NCBI RefSeq assembly: GCF_002091955.1
Contig: NZ_MKKY01000091.1
Location: 5,001-69,000 of the forward strand
Length of the DNA: 64,000 nucleotides
Reading direction: 5' to 3'
From: Rhodococcus sp. 1168
GTDB lineage: Bacteria; Actinomycetota; Actinomycetes; Mycobacteriales; Mycobacteriaceae
Shown: piece after piece, positions 1 through 17,036 of the stretch
Layout: every line of letters starts with the position of its first letter
Numbering within the stretch: position 1 is the first letter of the stretch
Position numbers and translations under genes: made by a program
Notes under the pieces: generated by a model
Database searches by the model: none
The model's input: the letters and a program-made list of their open reading frames with translations, nothing else
Told to the model about the DNA's origin: nothing

Positions 1-268
1 GCCTTGGTAGGCCATTACCCCACCAACAAGCTGATAGGCCGCGGGCCCATCCTGCACCGATAAATCTTTCCACCCACCCCCATGCGAGAGCAGGTCATAT
101 CCGGTATTAGACCCAGTTTCCCAGGCTTATCCCAGAGTGCAGGGCAGATCACCCACGTGTTACTCACCCGTTCGCCGCTCGTGTACCCCGAAGGGCCTTA
201 CCGCTCGACTTGCATGTGTTAAGCACGCCGCCAGCGTTCGTCCTGAGCCAGGATCAAACTCTCCGTAA
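1..268 (-). rRNA. rrs: 16S ribosomal RNA, 5' end only
   Basis: The reverse complement gives the conserved 16S 5' region: AGAGTTTGATCCTGGCTCAG begins near base 263, followed by the universal stretch about gaining a proton-rich helix 6 region and the actinobacterial V1-V2 sequence. The gene runs off the left edge of the window, so only about 268 of some 1,520 bases are present. The exact mature 5' end is uncertain by a few bases. It reads leftwards, away from tyrS, and is driven by the promoter at 528-556. Confidence 0.97.
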
Positions 269-449
269 AAGACTCTAGATATCACAGCCGAAGCTGCTAA
301 TCAGTCAAAGACATAAGAGCCAAATCACTAGCAAAAAAACTCAACTAGCTATAAAACAACACCCAACCATAACCACCACAAGCGGATGATCATCGACATC
401 GGATGCTTTCACCAAATATAAAATTCGGCACTGACATTCATCGACACAC

Positions 450-469
450 TGTTGAGTTCTCAAAGAACA
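450..469 (-). promoter_or_regulatory. rRNA leader antitermination element (boxA-like)
   Basis: On the minus strand this reads TGTTCTTTGAGAACTCAACA, about 180 bases upstream of the mature 16S end. It closely resembles the conserved TTTGAGAACTCAA leader block of actinobacterial rRNA operons, where boxA recruits the Nus antitermination complex. The role is inferred from that resemblance and from its place between the promoter and 16S. Confidence 0.7.
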
Positions 470-527
470 CGCACACACCACACACCCACGAAAACAATGT
501 TCTCGCAGCGCCTGGGGCAACCGTTCC

Positions 528-556
528 AGTCTAGCTAATCCAAGCGACCGAGTCAA
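528..556 (-). promoter_or_regulatory. rRNA operon promoter
   Basis: The minus strand shows a -35 box TTGACT (551-556), a spacer of exactly 17 bases, and a -10 box TAGACT (528-533). This is a near-consensus housekeeping sigma-factor promoter of the kind seen at actinobacterial rrn operons. Transcription would start near base 521, giving a leader of about 250 bases before 16S. A weaker possible second promoter (TTGCAC, 17 bases, CAAGAT) lies at 596-624. Confidence 0.85.
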
Positions 557-839
557 TAACCCCGTCACATCGGACCACCCGGACACGACAACACCATCTT
601 GCCGAACCAGGATTTTCAGTGCAAACCCCGTACAACCTCGTGTCCCGGTCCGTTAAGACCAGGTCGGTGTCCGGCTCGCTCTGACTTGGATAAAGTTACG
701 CGAAGGAGAACAACGCGTCAAATCCCCAGGTCGTTGAAAGTCCGCAGGACAAACTCCGTGGTGGCGGGAGGTCCGGGCTAGTCTGTCCAGCGCATCCGCC
801 CGAATCACACGGATGTGACTCCGGCCACCACATTGCCGC
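557..839. other. spacer between tyrS and the rRNA promoter
   Basis: No credible gene is seen. Short open frames here lack ribosome binding sites and coding character. Both flanking genes read leftwards, yet no obvious hairpin terminator separates tyrS from the rRNA promoter. The only signal noted is the weak promoter-like pair at 596-624 on the minus strand. Confidence 0.5.
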
Positions 840-2120
840 CTACAACGTTCCGGTGATCTGGACTCCGGCAAAATTTCGCTTACCACGGCGTACCACCAAC
901 CATTGCCCATGAAGAAGGTCGCCGGCACTCGGTGTCCAGTCCTCGGTTACGACCTTCTGGTTGTTCACCGATGCACCGCCTTCCTTTACCGCCCGCCGCG
1001 CCGCACCCTTACTGTCCGAGAGCCTGGTGGCTACGAGAAGATCGACAATCGTCTTGGGCTCGCCCTCGTGAACCTGTGCAATCGACGCTTCACGCAGTGC
1101 TGCAGCAAGAGTTGTCTCGTCGAGCTCTCCCAGTTCTGCGCGGCCGAACAACGCCTGGCTGGCAAGCTCCACCGCACGCGTGTTCGCTTCACCGTGAACC
1201 AGCGTCGTCATCTCGGCCGCAAGGCGCCGCTGCGCCTCGCGGGCATGGGGTCGCTCCGTGGTTGCGAGGTCAAGCTCATCCAGCTCGGCTCGGTCCAAGA
1301 AGGTGAACCAGCGGAGGTACTTCACCACGTCGGCGTCGCCGGTGTTCACGAAGTACTGGTACCAGGCGTACGGGCTGGTCATCTCGGGGTCGAGCCACAA
1401 GCTGCCGCCACCGGTGGACTTGCCGAACTTCTTTCCATCTGAAGACGTGACCAATGGGACCGTCATCCCATGCACGGACTGTGCGTCCTGACGCCTGTTC
1501 AGTTCCACCCCTGCGACGATGTTCCCCCACTGATCGGACCCGCCGATCTGTAGCGAACATCCGTACGTGCGCCTCAACTGCACATAGTCGTTCGCTTGTA
1601 GAAGCATGTAGCTGAACTCGGTGTACGACATACCGTCGCCGTCCAGGCGCTTCTTCACCGTGTCCCGCGCAAGCATCACATTGATGGAGAAATGCTTGCC
1701 GATGTCACGAAGGAAGTCGATCGCCGACAGCTCGCCGGTCCAGTTCAGGTTGTTCTCTACGATCGCGCCCGTCGGAGTTTCGTCGAATTCGACGAAACGC
1801 TCGAGCTGACCACGGATGCGATCGGACCAGTCACGCACGGTGTCGGAGGAGTTCATGGTCCGCTCCCCCACATCCCTGGGGTCGCCGATGAGGCCGGTCG
1901 CGCCGCCTGCCATGACGATGGGGCGGTGTCCTGCTCGTTGAAATCGTTTCAGCGCGAGCAACGGAACCAGGTGACCCGCATGCAGGCTGGGACCAGTCGG
2001 ATCGAAGCCCGCATACAGAGTGATCGGACCCGCCTCGGTCGCCTTCTTCAACTCGTCCACATCGGTGGACTGCGCGATGAGCCCTCGCCAGGTCAATTCG
2101 TCGATTATGTTCTCACTCAC
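840..2120 (-). CDS. tyrS: tyrosyl-tRNA synthetase
   Basis: This class I aminoacyl-tRNA synthetase charges tRNA-Tyr with tyrosine in the cytoplasm. The 426-residue product has the HIGH-type signature HAGH at residues 47-50 and the KMSKS-type loop KFGKS at 231-235. The tyrosine/tRNA recognition block SDQWGN lies at 195-200, and an S4-like RNA-binding domain forms the last 70 residues. The start is GTG, with GGGAG upstream. Length and motifs match bacterial TyrS. It lies just upstream of the rRNA operon and reads the same way. The mpg gene starts upstream in the same direction, with 38 bases between. Confidence 0.97.
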   Translation of the reverse strand: MSENIIDELTWRGLIAQSTDVDELKKATEAGPITLYAGFDPTGPSLHAGHLVPLLALKRFQRAGHRPIVMAGGATGLIGDPRDVGERTMNSSDTVRDWSDRIRGQLERFVEFDETPTGAIVENNLNWTGELSAIDFLRDIGKHFSINVMLARDTVKKRLDGDGMSYTEFSYMLLQANDYVQLRRTYGCSLQIGGSDQWGNIVAGVELNRRQDAQSVHGMTVPLVTSSDGKKFGKSTGGGSLWLDPEMTSPYAWYQYFVNTGDADVVKYLRWFTFLDRAELDELDLATTERPHAREAQRRLAAEMTTLVHGEANTRAVELASQALFGRAELGELDETTLAAALREASIAQVHEGEPKTIVDLLVATRLSDSKGAARRAVKEGGASVNNQKVVTEDWTPSAGDLLHGQWLVVRRGKRNFAGVQITGTL

Positions 2121-2158
2121 GCGTTCGATTCTCCCGCATGTGCGTTACGACGCCGTCG

Positions 2159-2788
2159 TCAGGCCTCCGGCTCACCCACGAGTCGAGCCTTCGGACTCCG
2201 CCGGTAGCTCGATACCGCCGAAGACCCTCGAATCCAGAATCGCCATTCTCTTTCTGCCGCAACACTGACTCCTACGCGCGGGCCGGCGGCAATCTCATCG
2301 GGGCTCGCAGCAACCAAGGGCAGTGCCAGAGTTATCGGCGAATCTGCGTCGAGCAGCGCAGTTCCGTTGTCCTCGAGACCGATTCCGAGTGCGCTGCCGA
2401 GATTCCCGGGCCCCCTCGCCAAGGCGGCAGCCGATCGTGCCGCTGGACGCCGGGCCGTCACGATGTCGTGGCCGGCGACAACCTCGCCTGCCCGGAGGAG
2501 CACGGCGGCCGGCGTCCCGTCGGGACCACAGCTGACGTTCATACAGAGATGCATCCCGTAGCTGAGGTACACGTACAGGCGACCCGCCGGCCCGAACATC
2601 ACCGCATTGCGGTTCGTCTGCCCGCGATACGAGTGTGCGGCCGGGTCGAACCACGGACCGTCGATCGGTCCGCCGTAGGCCTCTACCTCGACGATTCGAA
2701 CAGTGACGCCTCCGGCGGTCAAAGTGCCACCGAGTATTCGTCGTGCCATCTCCGAGGGATCACCGTATTCGAGTTCTGCCAGGTCCAC
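2159..2788 (-). CDS. mpg: 3-methyladenine DNA glycosylase (AAG/MPG family)
   Basis: This base-excision repair enzyme removes alkylated purines from DNA. The 209-residue product shows the family block EVEAY near residues 34-38, holding the expected catalytic glutamate. It is followed by the conserved run from AAHSYRG to MFGPAG and YVYLSYGMH. Start is GTG at 2788 with AGGAC upstream. It precedes tyrS in the same direction, as mpg precedes tyrS in mycobacteria. The ABC exporter genes diverge from it across a 99-base spacer containing their promoter. An AAG family member is clear; the substrate range is not. Confidence 0.9.
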   Translation of the reverse strand: MDLAELEYGDPSEMARRILGGTLTAGGVTVRIVEVEAYGGPIDGPWFDPAAHSYRGQTNRNAVMFGPAGRLYVYLSYGMHLCMNVSCGPDGTPAAVLLRAGEVVAGHDIVTARRPAARSAAALARGPGNLGSALGIGLEDNGTALLDADSPITLALPLVAASPDEIAAGPRVGVSVAAEREWRFWIRGSSAVSSYRRSPKARLVGEPEA

Positions 2789-2808
2789 GCGTCCTATGAT
2801 GCCGCCTC

Positions 2809-2854
2809 TTGACCGCCGACCGTCGACGGGGTTATAAATTCATCATGCGATGAA
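2809..2854 (+). promoter_or_regulatory. promoter and probable TetR operator of the ABC exporter operon
   Basis: A -35 box TTGACC (2809-2814) and a -10 box TATAAA (2833-2838) are separated by 18 bases. Immediately after the -10 lies the inverted repeat TTCATCATGCGATGAA (2839-2854), whose outer six bases on each side are perfectly complementary. A site covering the transcription start suits repression, and the operon ends in a TetR gene. A strong AGGAGG ribosome site follows at 2875-2880. That the TetR binds here is inference. Confidence 0.65.
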
Positions 2855-2887
2855 ATCATTCAACGATGAGATCCAGGAGGCGCCGCC

Positions 2888-3628
2888 ATGTCCGTCGATT
2901 CGGTGAATGCCGTCGATATAACGAACCTCACTGTTCGGCGGCGTAAGAAAGCAGCTCTCGATGATGTGAACTTGTCCATCCCGCGCGGCACCATCACGGG
3001 GCTTCTCGGACCCTCCGGTTGCGGAAAGTCAACGCTGATGCGGGCCATCGTCGGTACTCAAATAATCGAGAGCGGAACGGTCACCGTGCTCGGCTTGCCT
3101 GCCGGGTCCAAACAGCTGCGTTCCACTGTCGGCTACGTCGCGCAGACCCCCAGCGTTTACGGGGATCTCACCGTCCGCGAGAACGTCACATACTTTGCCG
3201 CGCTGTTCGGGCGACCAGCCGCTTCTGCGGACTCTGCCATCGAGTCCGTCGGGCTGACCGACCACGCGTCGTCGTTGGCGGGTGAATTGTCGGGCGGTCA
3301 ATTGGGTCGGGTGTCACTGGCGAGTGCATTGGTCGCGCAGCCCGAATTCATCGTCCTCGACGAGCCGACCGTCGGACTGGATCCCGTCCTCCGTGCTGAG
3401 TTGTGGAAACGATTTGCTGACCTCGCCGCATCCGGCACCACCATTCTGGTGTCCAGTCACGCAATGGAAGAGGCCGATCACTGCAGTCGACTTATCTTGA
3501 TGCGCGAAGGAAAAGTGCTGGCTCAGCTCAGTCCAGCCGAACTCCGCTCCAGGACGGGCGAAACCAGCCTCGAAAAAGCATTCCTCTCGTTGATCCTCTC
3601 CTCGGGAACGATCGAAGCGGCGTCATGA
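2888..3628 (+). CDS. ABC transporter ATP-binding protein (drug-exporter type)
   Basis: This is the cytoplasmic ATPase of a two-gene ABC-2 exporter. The 246-residue protein has Walker A GPSGCGKST (41-49), a signature LSGGQ at 134-138, and Walker B IVLDEP (155-160) followed by the D-loop. An AGGAGG site sits eight bases before the ATG. The stop overlaps the permease start by 4 bases, implying translational coupling. The order ATPase-permease-TetR matches Rv1687c-Rv1686c-Rv1685c of M. tuberculosis (from memory). The substrate cannot be read from sequence; export of a drug or lipid is the family norm. Confidence 0.9.
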   Translation: MSVDSVNAVDITNLTVRRRKKAALDDVNLSIPRGTITGLLGPSGCGKSTLMRAIVGTQIIESGTVTVLGLPAGSKQLRSTVGYVAQTPSVYGDLTVRENVTYFAALFGRPAASADSAIESVGLTDHASSLAGELSGGQLGRVSLASALVAQPEFIVLDEPTVGLDPVLRAELWKRFADLAASGTTILVSSHAMEEADHCSRLILMREGKVLAQLSPAELRSRTGETSLEKAFLSLILSSGTIEAAS

Positions 3629-4380
3629 GCACGCGCGTCTACGCCGCGGGTACCGGTCGGATCCTGCGGCAACTGCGAGCAGATCGTCGAACCGTCGCGA
3701 TGATCTTGCTGGTCCCATCCCTACTGATGGTGTTGCTTTACTTCCTGTACGCCAATGTTCCGACACCGGTCGGCCAGCAGTCGTTGTTCGACCGCATTGC
3801 AATCACGATGCTCGGCATCCTCCCGTTCGTGGTGATGTTCCTGATCACCTCCATCGCAATGCAACGCGAACGAACCTCGGGAACCCTCGAACGATTACTG
3901 ACGACTCCGATGTCGAAGTTGGAGTTGTTGGCCAGTTACGGGTCGGCATTCTCCGTGGCCGCACTCGTTCAGGCCCTGCTCGCCTGCGCGGTGGCTTTCG
4001 GGGCACTCGGATTGACGACGGCCGGACCAGTCGTGTGGGTTCTCGTCATCGCCGTGCTCGTGGCGATGTCGGGAGTGTCGATCGGGCTACTGTGCAGCGC
4101 ATTCGCGAGAACCGAGTTCCAAGCAGTTCAGTTCATGCCATTGGTAGTGCTTCCGCAGTTCTTCTTGTGTGGCTTGCTGGTTCCGCGGGATCAGATGCCG
4201 GACTGGCTGCACATCATCAGTAACTTTCTGCCACTCACCTACGCCGTCGATGCACTGCAAGAAGTCTCGCTGCACACCGGCGTTACTGGGCAAATGGGGG
4301 CCGACATCGCGGTAGTCGCCGGCTTCACCGTGCTCGCTCTTTGCGCTGGAGCGGCAACGCTGCGACGGAGAACCCCATGA
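3625..4380 (+). CDS. ABC-2 type transporter permease
   Basis: This integral membrane protein is the partner of the preceding ATPase. Its 251 residues hold about six hydrophobic segments. It has the typical ABC-2 layout: an N-terminal cytoplasmic stretch, a first helix near residues 25-45, a long loop, then five helices. The segment RERTSGTLERLLTTPM is the conserved cytoplasmic motif of DrrB-like permeases. It overlaps the ATPase by 4 bases (ATGA) and the TetR gene by 4 bases. Export across the cytoplasmic membrane is inferred from family; the substrate is unknown. Confidence 0.9.
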   Translation: MSTRVYAAGTGRILRQLRADRRTVAMILLVPSLLMVLLYFLYANVPTPVGQQSLFDRIAITMLGILPFVVMFLITSIAMQRERTSGTLERLLTTPMSKLELLASYGSAFSVAALVQALLACAVAFGALGLTTAGPVVWVLVIAVLVAMSGVSIGLLCSAFARTEFQAVQFMPLVVLPQFFLCGLLVPRDQMPDWLHIISNFLPLTYAVDALQEVSLHTGVTGQMGADIAVVAGFTVLALCAGAATLRRRTP

Positions 4381-4997
4381 CCGAATCGGACGGTGTCGGA
4401 AGCAAACCAGGGCGAAGGCCCGGGCAATCGAAAACCCGGGAGGCGATCCTTGCGTCTGCTCGCACCCGGTTCGCGCGGTCCGGTTTCGATACGACCTCCA
4501 TCCGCAGCGTCGCTGCCGACGCAGGTGTCGACTCTGCACTCGTCCACCACTACTTCGGCACCAAACGAGGCCTGTTCGTTGCAGCCATCGCACTCCCCGC
4601 AGACCCAGCAGAAGTTCTGGAGCCTGTCGCAGCTGCCGATAACGAAGACCTTGGACGCGCCCTGGCAACGGCAATTTTGGGAGTGTGGGACTCGGAAGAC
4701 GGTGAAGCCGTAATCGCGGCGTTCCGATCCATGATCGCATCCGGGGACACCACGTTGATCAGTACATTTCTATTGCAGGTCGCACTCCGCGACGTCGCGA
4801 AGAGAGTCGACAGCCCAATCGGATCGGCGCTCGAACGCGTGAACCTCGTCGCGTCACAGATGGCTGGACTGCTGCTCACCCGACACATACTCGCGCTCGA
4901 ACCACTGGCGTCGATGCCCGTCGCTCGGGTTGTCGACTGGGTAGCCCCAATCCTGCAGCGGTACCTCACAGGGCCGATGCCCGAAGGTAGCGACTAG
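4377..4997 (+). CDS. TetR family transcriptional regulator
   Basis: A 206-residue DNA-binding repressor candidate for the exporter operon it closes. The N-terminal helix-turn-helix spans about residues 17-65, including TREAILASARTRFARSGFDT and the recognition part ALVHHYFGTKRGLF. The C-terminal two thirds form the ligand-binding dimer region, which is poorly conserved. The ATG chosen lies in an ATGA overlap with the permease stop; an upstream in-frame ATG at 4341 lies inside the permease and is less likely. Autoregulation through the palindrome at 2839-2854 is plausible. Its stop overlaps the convergent Trm112-like gene by 4 bases. Confidence 0.9.
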   Translation: MTESDGVGSKPGRRPGQSKTREAILASARTRFARSGFDTTSIRSVAADAGVDSALVHHYFGTKRGLFVAAIALPADPAEVLEPVAAADNEDLGRALATAILGVWDSEDGEAVIAAFRSMIASGDTTLISTFLLQVALRDVAKRVDSPIGSALERVNLVASQMAGLLLTRHILALEPLASMPVARVVDWVAPILQRYLTGPMPEGSD

Positions 4998-5200
4998 GAC
5001 TGTGCCCGCGCCACAATAGACTCGTGCTCGGCCTGGTCAACGTCGCGCGCCTCATCTACCAGCAACACCGGAATCCCATTCTCGATCGGGTAAGCACGCT
5101 GCAGCCGGGGGTTGTACAACAGTTCGTTCTCTACGAGTAACAACGGCCCCTTGTCCACGGGGCAAGCAAGAATGCTGAGAAGCGTCTGATCGATAGCCAC
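4994..5200 (-). CDS. Trm112/UPF0434 family small protein
   Basis: A 68-residue protein with the family block LSILACPVDKGPL near the N-terminus and YPIENGIPVLLVDEAR near residues 36-52. Proteins of this family fold like Trm112, a small methyltransferase partner in eukaryotes and archaea. The bacterial members lack a settled function. Only one cysteine is present, so the zinc site of true Trm112 is absent. It is convergent with the TetR gene, and its position before the hydrolase/synthetase fusion matches Rv1684-Rv1683 in M. tuberculosis (from memory). Confidence 0.8.
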   Translation of the reverse strand: MAIDQTLLSILACPVDKGPLLLVENELLYNPRLQRAYPIENGIPVLLVDEARDVDQAEHESIVARAQS

Positions 5201-5306
5201 TGAAGTCCTTCTCTCGGTGTTGTCCTACCTGGCCGGAGCGAAGTCCGTGCGATCAACTTATCCGATGACCGCTCCATCGCACCCTCGAGTGCCTACAGAG
5301 GGTCTG

Positions 5307-8300
5307 TCAGCTCTTCGTGAACTGTTCGGCTACAACCGCTTTGGTCAACCGTCGGTAAGACCCCGAGTCGGTGTCGTAGTACCAGGACCTGACACCCGGA
5401 GCCGGAACCCCAGCCTTCTGCAGTTCGGTCATCTTCGGCCGGAACGCACGAGAAAGCGAAATCTCGTCGACGATGTGGACGATGTCGGGACGCTGAGCCG
5501 GCAATAACACTGCCAGCACATCGCTTATGGTCTTGACCGGCAGCGAATTGTCCCCCCGCATGGACACCCCGCAGACTGCAATCTCGTCGACACGTCGATC
5601 CGACCGGTGATGTTCTCTGCTCGAGCCGATCGGATCGACGCCGTACACCACAACCGACACGACATCCTCCACGTCACCGAACGCGTCGATGATCGGCTGA
5701 GTGAAGACCGGTCCGCGTCGAGCCTTCACAACGGTGTCCTTGCGGTCGACGAGCCAGAAGTCCCCGTCGGAGTCGCGTCGGAATAGATTCTCCGTCGGAA
5801 TCCACGAGTCTCCTGGCTGAAAGACATCGCGCATCAACGGACTGGTGACCTCGCCGTCGCTTCCCGGACGACCGAGTAGAAGGCCGACCTCGTCGTCTCG
5901 ACACATACGAACGAAACCGTCTTCGTCCTCTTCGAGTCGACCGTTGATCGGATCGTAGGCGGCAAGTGCCACCCTGGCGCTCCCCGGAAGCGGTCGGCCC
6001 TTGGAGCCGATTTTCGAACCGCCGACGTTGGCGAGGATGACGTCGTTCTCGGTGGAGGCATAGAACTCGAGCACCCGGGCAGGCGCAAACCGCTCCAGCG
6101 TCCGCTTCCAAAGACCGACGGGCATTCCGGACCCGATGAAGAGTCGAACCGGATGAGCGAGGTCCAGAGCCGATAGCTCGTCGTCGAGGATCGCCTGCAT
6201 CATCGCCCAGGTGTAGCTGATGACGGTGACCCCGTACCGAGATACTTCCTCGGCGAATCTGGTCGGTTCGAGACCACGCGAGAGCGCTATTCGCGAACCG
6301 CCGGCGAGCGCGCCACCCACGCTGACCAGCAATCCGGCGGAATGATGAAGAGGGGCAAGGCAATACACCGTGTCGCCACTACCCAAAGCGGCAGCGGTCG
6401 CAGTGCCGAACGCGGACAAAGCCCAACGATGGTTGGTGATGAAGCGCGGTTCCAACCCACGTTCGGTCGGGTTGAACATCACCACCGCGAGTTCCCGGGC
6501 ACGGCCAGGATCCGGTGAATACCACGCGGGCAATCGCACCGAATCCGGATCGAACAATTCGAGATCGACGACATCGGAACCCGAGGGAATATCGAGAGTG
6601 CGAGCGTCGCCGCCACCTAGAACGAGCACGTTGGCGGCCAGCGAAGTCGCTGCCTTCATATTCTCGGGATCAGCGATGACGGTATCGACGTCGATCGCGC
6701 GCAGTGCGTTCTCGAGATCTCCACCCGGTGGGAAAAGTACTGCAACAGCGCCGATACGAGACAATGCTGCGATGGCTGCCAACGCGCTGGGGCGAGTGTC
6801 CATCAGTACACCGATGCGAGCGGATGGCCTGACACCCGAAGCGAGGAGCCCTCGGACCACGTTGTCGATACGAGCATTGACGGCCCGGTAGGTGTGGACC
6901 CGGTCGTCGAACAGGAAGCACTCGCCGTTGGGCGACTTTCGTCCCTGTTCCGCTATGAGTCGTCCTAGGCTCACGAGAGTGTGCGGTTGCATCTGACCCA
7001 GTCGCGCCAGCCTCGGCAAAGTCCGCACGGCCTCGGTGGAAATCTCGCGAGTGCCACGCACCGCGCCGGCGGCAGCCGAAGCAAGTCCACGACCGACCCC
7101 TACTCCAACCTCGGCAATCGAGGCTGCAGTGTGGATGATCCGGTTGCTCACCGACACACCGCTCTCAGTGTCCTGATGTTCGTCGTACATCATCTCGTGC
7201 GCCGCTTCGGGCTTGTCTGCCAGACCTTCACGCCAACGAATCCACTCCCCCGTCGTCGGCCACGTCTGCGATGCGGCCAAACTCCCTACTACGAGCCCGA
7301 AATGCCCTGCGCGAAGTGTACTTTCGTACACTTCTGCGCGCGGCGCCGCCCGCCTGATGCCCCGCACGGCCAGCGGTTGCCCGATGTCGTCGACCTCGCC
7401 GACGAACGCGAGAACCGGAACCGTCAGATTCGACAATGTGAGCAGGCGATCCTTGATGACGAACCCGCCGGTCATCATTCGGTTGTGCACCACGAATTGC
7501 TTCAAGAGCTCCGCAACAGCGGGACCCGACCACGCGACCCAGCCGTCGAGCGCCAAGAAACGACGCTGCGGTTCACGCGGAAGCAGTGCCTCGCGGTCGT
7601 GTAGTTGTCGGAGAAAATCGAGCCGGGATCGCACGGTCTTGGCTGGATCGAGAAGCTGAAATCCGGTACGGGCCATCCATCCGGACACCGCCAGCCGAGT
7701 GAAGACATGGTCGGCAAGGAACTCCGCGCCGCGCGTCGCCACTCCGGCCGGAATACCGAGCGGCAACGCTGCCAGAGTGTCGACGGGAGCGCCGAACGTG
7801 ATGAGGCTGGCCAAGTTTCGTCCACCACGATAGGCAGCCGCTTGGTAACAGAACATTCCACCCTGGGAATAGCCGGCGAGGTGGACGTCACGTCCGGTGT
7901 GCCCGTGAACTTTGTCGATCACCTCACTGATGGCTACGACATGATCGGCGAGGGTACGACTCCAGCCGCCTTCCTCGGTGTCGGGCGAACCGAAATCGAC
8001 GACCCACGGATCGAGGCCCATCCTGTGCAGAATTCCGGCGGCGCCATGTTCGGTGGTCACGTCGTATACGTCCGCCGACACCATCATCGGCGGAACGAGA
8101 ACGACCGGCGGCCTGGAATCGCCACCCAAGGCGTCTGGAAAATACCGACGCAACTTGTACATCGGTTCTCGATCGACAATCTTGAAGGGAGATGGATCGA
8201 CCTCGGTCTCGAGTCCACCCAAACGGAGGACTTCCAGTCCGTTCTGTGCAGTTGCGATCGCACGTCGCAACGGTCCGCGGACCGCGTCTGCATTCAGTCC

Positions 8301-8333
8301 CACAACTACAACTCCCGGTTCTATCCCCTGCAT
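5307..8333 (-). CDS. alpha/beta hydrolase fused to a degenerate acyl-CoA synthetase (Rv1683-like)
   Basis: A 1008-residue two-domain lipid enzyme. Residues about 55-400 form an alpha/beta hydrolase with the nucleophile elbow GYSQGG (154-159) and similarity to PhaC/lipase-type enzymes. Residues about 450-1000 form an AMP-binding acyl-CoA synthetase-like domain ending in a fatty-acid-transport-type FRPKMTELQ segment. The phosphate-binding loop, normally TSGTTGxPK, reads NPTERGLEPR near residue 620, so adenylation may be lost or altered. The same fusion is annotated in M. tuberculosis as Rv1683, a possible lipase/acyl-CoA synthase. ATG start; GGAG lies 14 bases upstream. A role in storage lipid turnover is inference. 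Confidence 0.85.
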   Translation of the reverse strand: MQGIEPGVVVVGLNADAVRGPLRRAIATAQNGLEVLRLGGLETEVDPSPFKIVDREPMYKLRRYFPDALGGDSRPPVVLVPPMMVSADVYDVTTEHGAAGILHRMGLDPWVVDFGSPDTEEGGWSRTLADHVVAISEVIDKVHGHTGRDVHLAGYSQGGMFCYQAAAYRGGRNLASLITFGAPVDTLAALPLGIPAGVATRGAEFLADHVFTRLAVSGWMARTGFQLLDPAKTVRSRLDFLRQLHDREALLPREPQRRFLALDGWVAWSGPAVAELLKQFVVHNRMMTGGFVIKDRLLTLSNLTVPVLAFVGEVDDIGQPLAVRGIRRAAPRAEVYESTLRAGHFGLVVGSLAASQTWPTTGEWIRWREGLADKPEAAHEMMYDEHQDTESGVSVSNRIIHTAASIAEVGVGVGRGLASAAAGAVRGTREISTEAVRTLPRLARLGQMQPHTLVSLGRLIAEQGRKSPNGECFLFDDRVHTYRAVNARIDNVVRGLLASGVRPSARIGVLMDTRPSALAAIAALSRIGAVAVLFPPGGDLENALRAIDVDTVIADPENMKAATSLAANVLVLGGGDARTLDIPSGSDVVDLELFDPDSVRLPAWYSPDPGRARELAVVMFNPTERGLEPRFITNHRWALSAFGTATAAALGSGDTVYCLAPLHHSAGLLVSVGGALAGGSRIALSRGLEPTRFAEEVSRYGVTVISYTWAMMQAILDDELSALDLAHPVRLFIGSGMPVGLWKRTLERFAPARVLEFYASTENDVILANVGGSKIGSKGRPLPGSARVALAAYDPINGRLEEDEDGFVRMCRDDEVGLLLGRPGSDGEVTSPLMRDVFQPGDSWIPTENLFRRDSDGDFWLVDRKDTVVKARRGPVFTQPIIDAFGDVEDVVSVVVYGVDPIGSSREHHRSDRRVDEIAVCGVSMRGDNSLPVKTISDVLAVLLPAQRPDIVHIVDEISLSRAFRPKMTELQKAGVPAPGVRSWYYDTDSGSYRRLTKAVVAEQFTKS

Positions 8334-8427
8334 TTCGGGATACGGACTCCGACCGCCCTCTTGCCATGTTTTCGCAAGCTTGCCACACGCCTGTCCGAAA
8401 TCCGGCGAACATCATTGTTTTTGCGTC

Positions 8428-11069
<2,642 letters not shown>

Positions 11070-11127
11070 GATGTATGCGCTCCTTTGTAGCTGTGAATAA
11101 TTCTCGGTTTTGCCGTCGACGGGACTG

Positions 11128-13782
<2,655 letters not shown>

Positions 13783-13786
<4 letters not shown>

Positions 13787-14687
13787 AGCTGGTTTTCCTT
13801 CTCTGCTAGTTGGGCTGGATGGACCATCGTGCCGATTCCTTCGCCCGTGAAGAGTTCGACGAGAACCGAGTGCGGCACTCTGCCGTCGATGACGTGTGCC
13901 GACGGAACACCACCCAGAACTGCACGTAGGCAGGCTTCCATCTTGGGCACCATGCCCGCGTCGAGGGACGGCAGAAGCGCCGACAATGCGTCGACATCGA
14001 TCTTCGACGTCAAAGACGAACGATCCGGCCAATCGGTGTACAGCCCTTCGACATCGGTGAGGACAACCAGTTTCTCGGCCCCGATGGCTTCCGCGAGCGC
14101 TGCCGCAGCAGTATCGGCATTGATGTTGTGCACGACGCCGTCGGCATCGGGTGCGATGGTGGAGACTACGGGAATCCGGCCCGCGGCAATGAGATCGAGC
14201 ACGGCGTCCGGGTTGACCGAGGTGACGTCGCCGACGAGGCCGATGTCGGTTTCGATGCCGTCGACCATGACCGTGCGCTTCGACGCGGTGAAAAGATGTG
14301 CATCTTCCCCGGAGATGCCCACGGCGTAGGGGCCGTGACTGTTGATCAGACCGACGAGCTCACGACCTACCTGGCCGAACAGCACCATCCGTACGACATC
14401 CATGACCTCCGGGGTGGTGACGCGAAATCCCCCACGGAATTCCCCGGTCATGCCCAAGCGCGACAGCATCGCAGTTATCTGTGGTCCGCCGCCGTGAACG
14501 ACGACAGGATGGATGCCGATGGTCCGCAGAAAGACCATGTCCGCGGCGAACGCACGCTTGAGATCGTCGTCGATCATGGCGTTGCCGCCGTACTTGACCA
14601 CGATGATCTTGTCGTGAAACTTTTGCAGCCACGGCAGCGCACCCGCGAGCGTGTGCGCCTTCTGCGTAGCCGACAAATCCAACCCGG

Positions 14688-14691
<4 letters not shown>
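13783..14691 (-). CDS. argB: acetylglutamate kinase
   Basis: ArgB phosphorylates N-acetylglutamate, usually the arginine-inhibited step. The 302-residue protein, from the GTG at 14691, has VVKYGGNAM (about 32-40) and VHGGGPQI (about 65-72), the two glycine-rich loops of the amino acid kinase fold. The C-terminal half has [14 protein letters not shown] and GMVPKM. The GTG overlaps the argJ stop as GTGA; no strong Shine-Dalgarno is visible, so coupling with argJ is likely. Confidence 0.95.
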
Positions 14692-17020
<2,329 letters not shown>

Positions 17021-17036
17021 TGGGGCGACGATCGGC

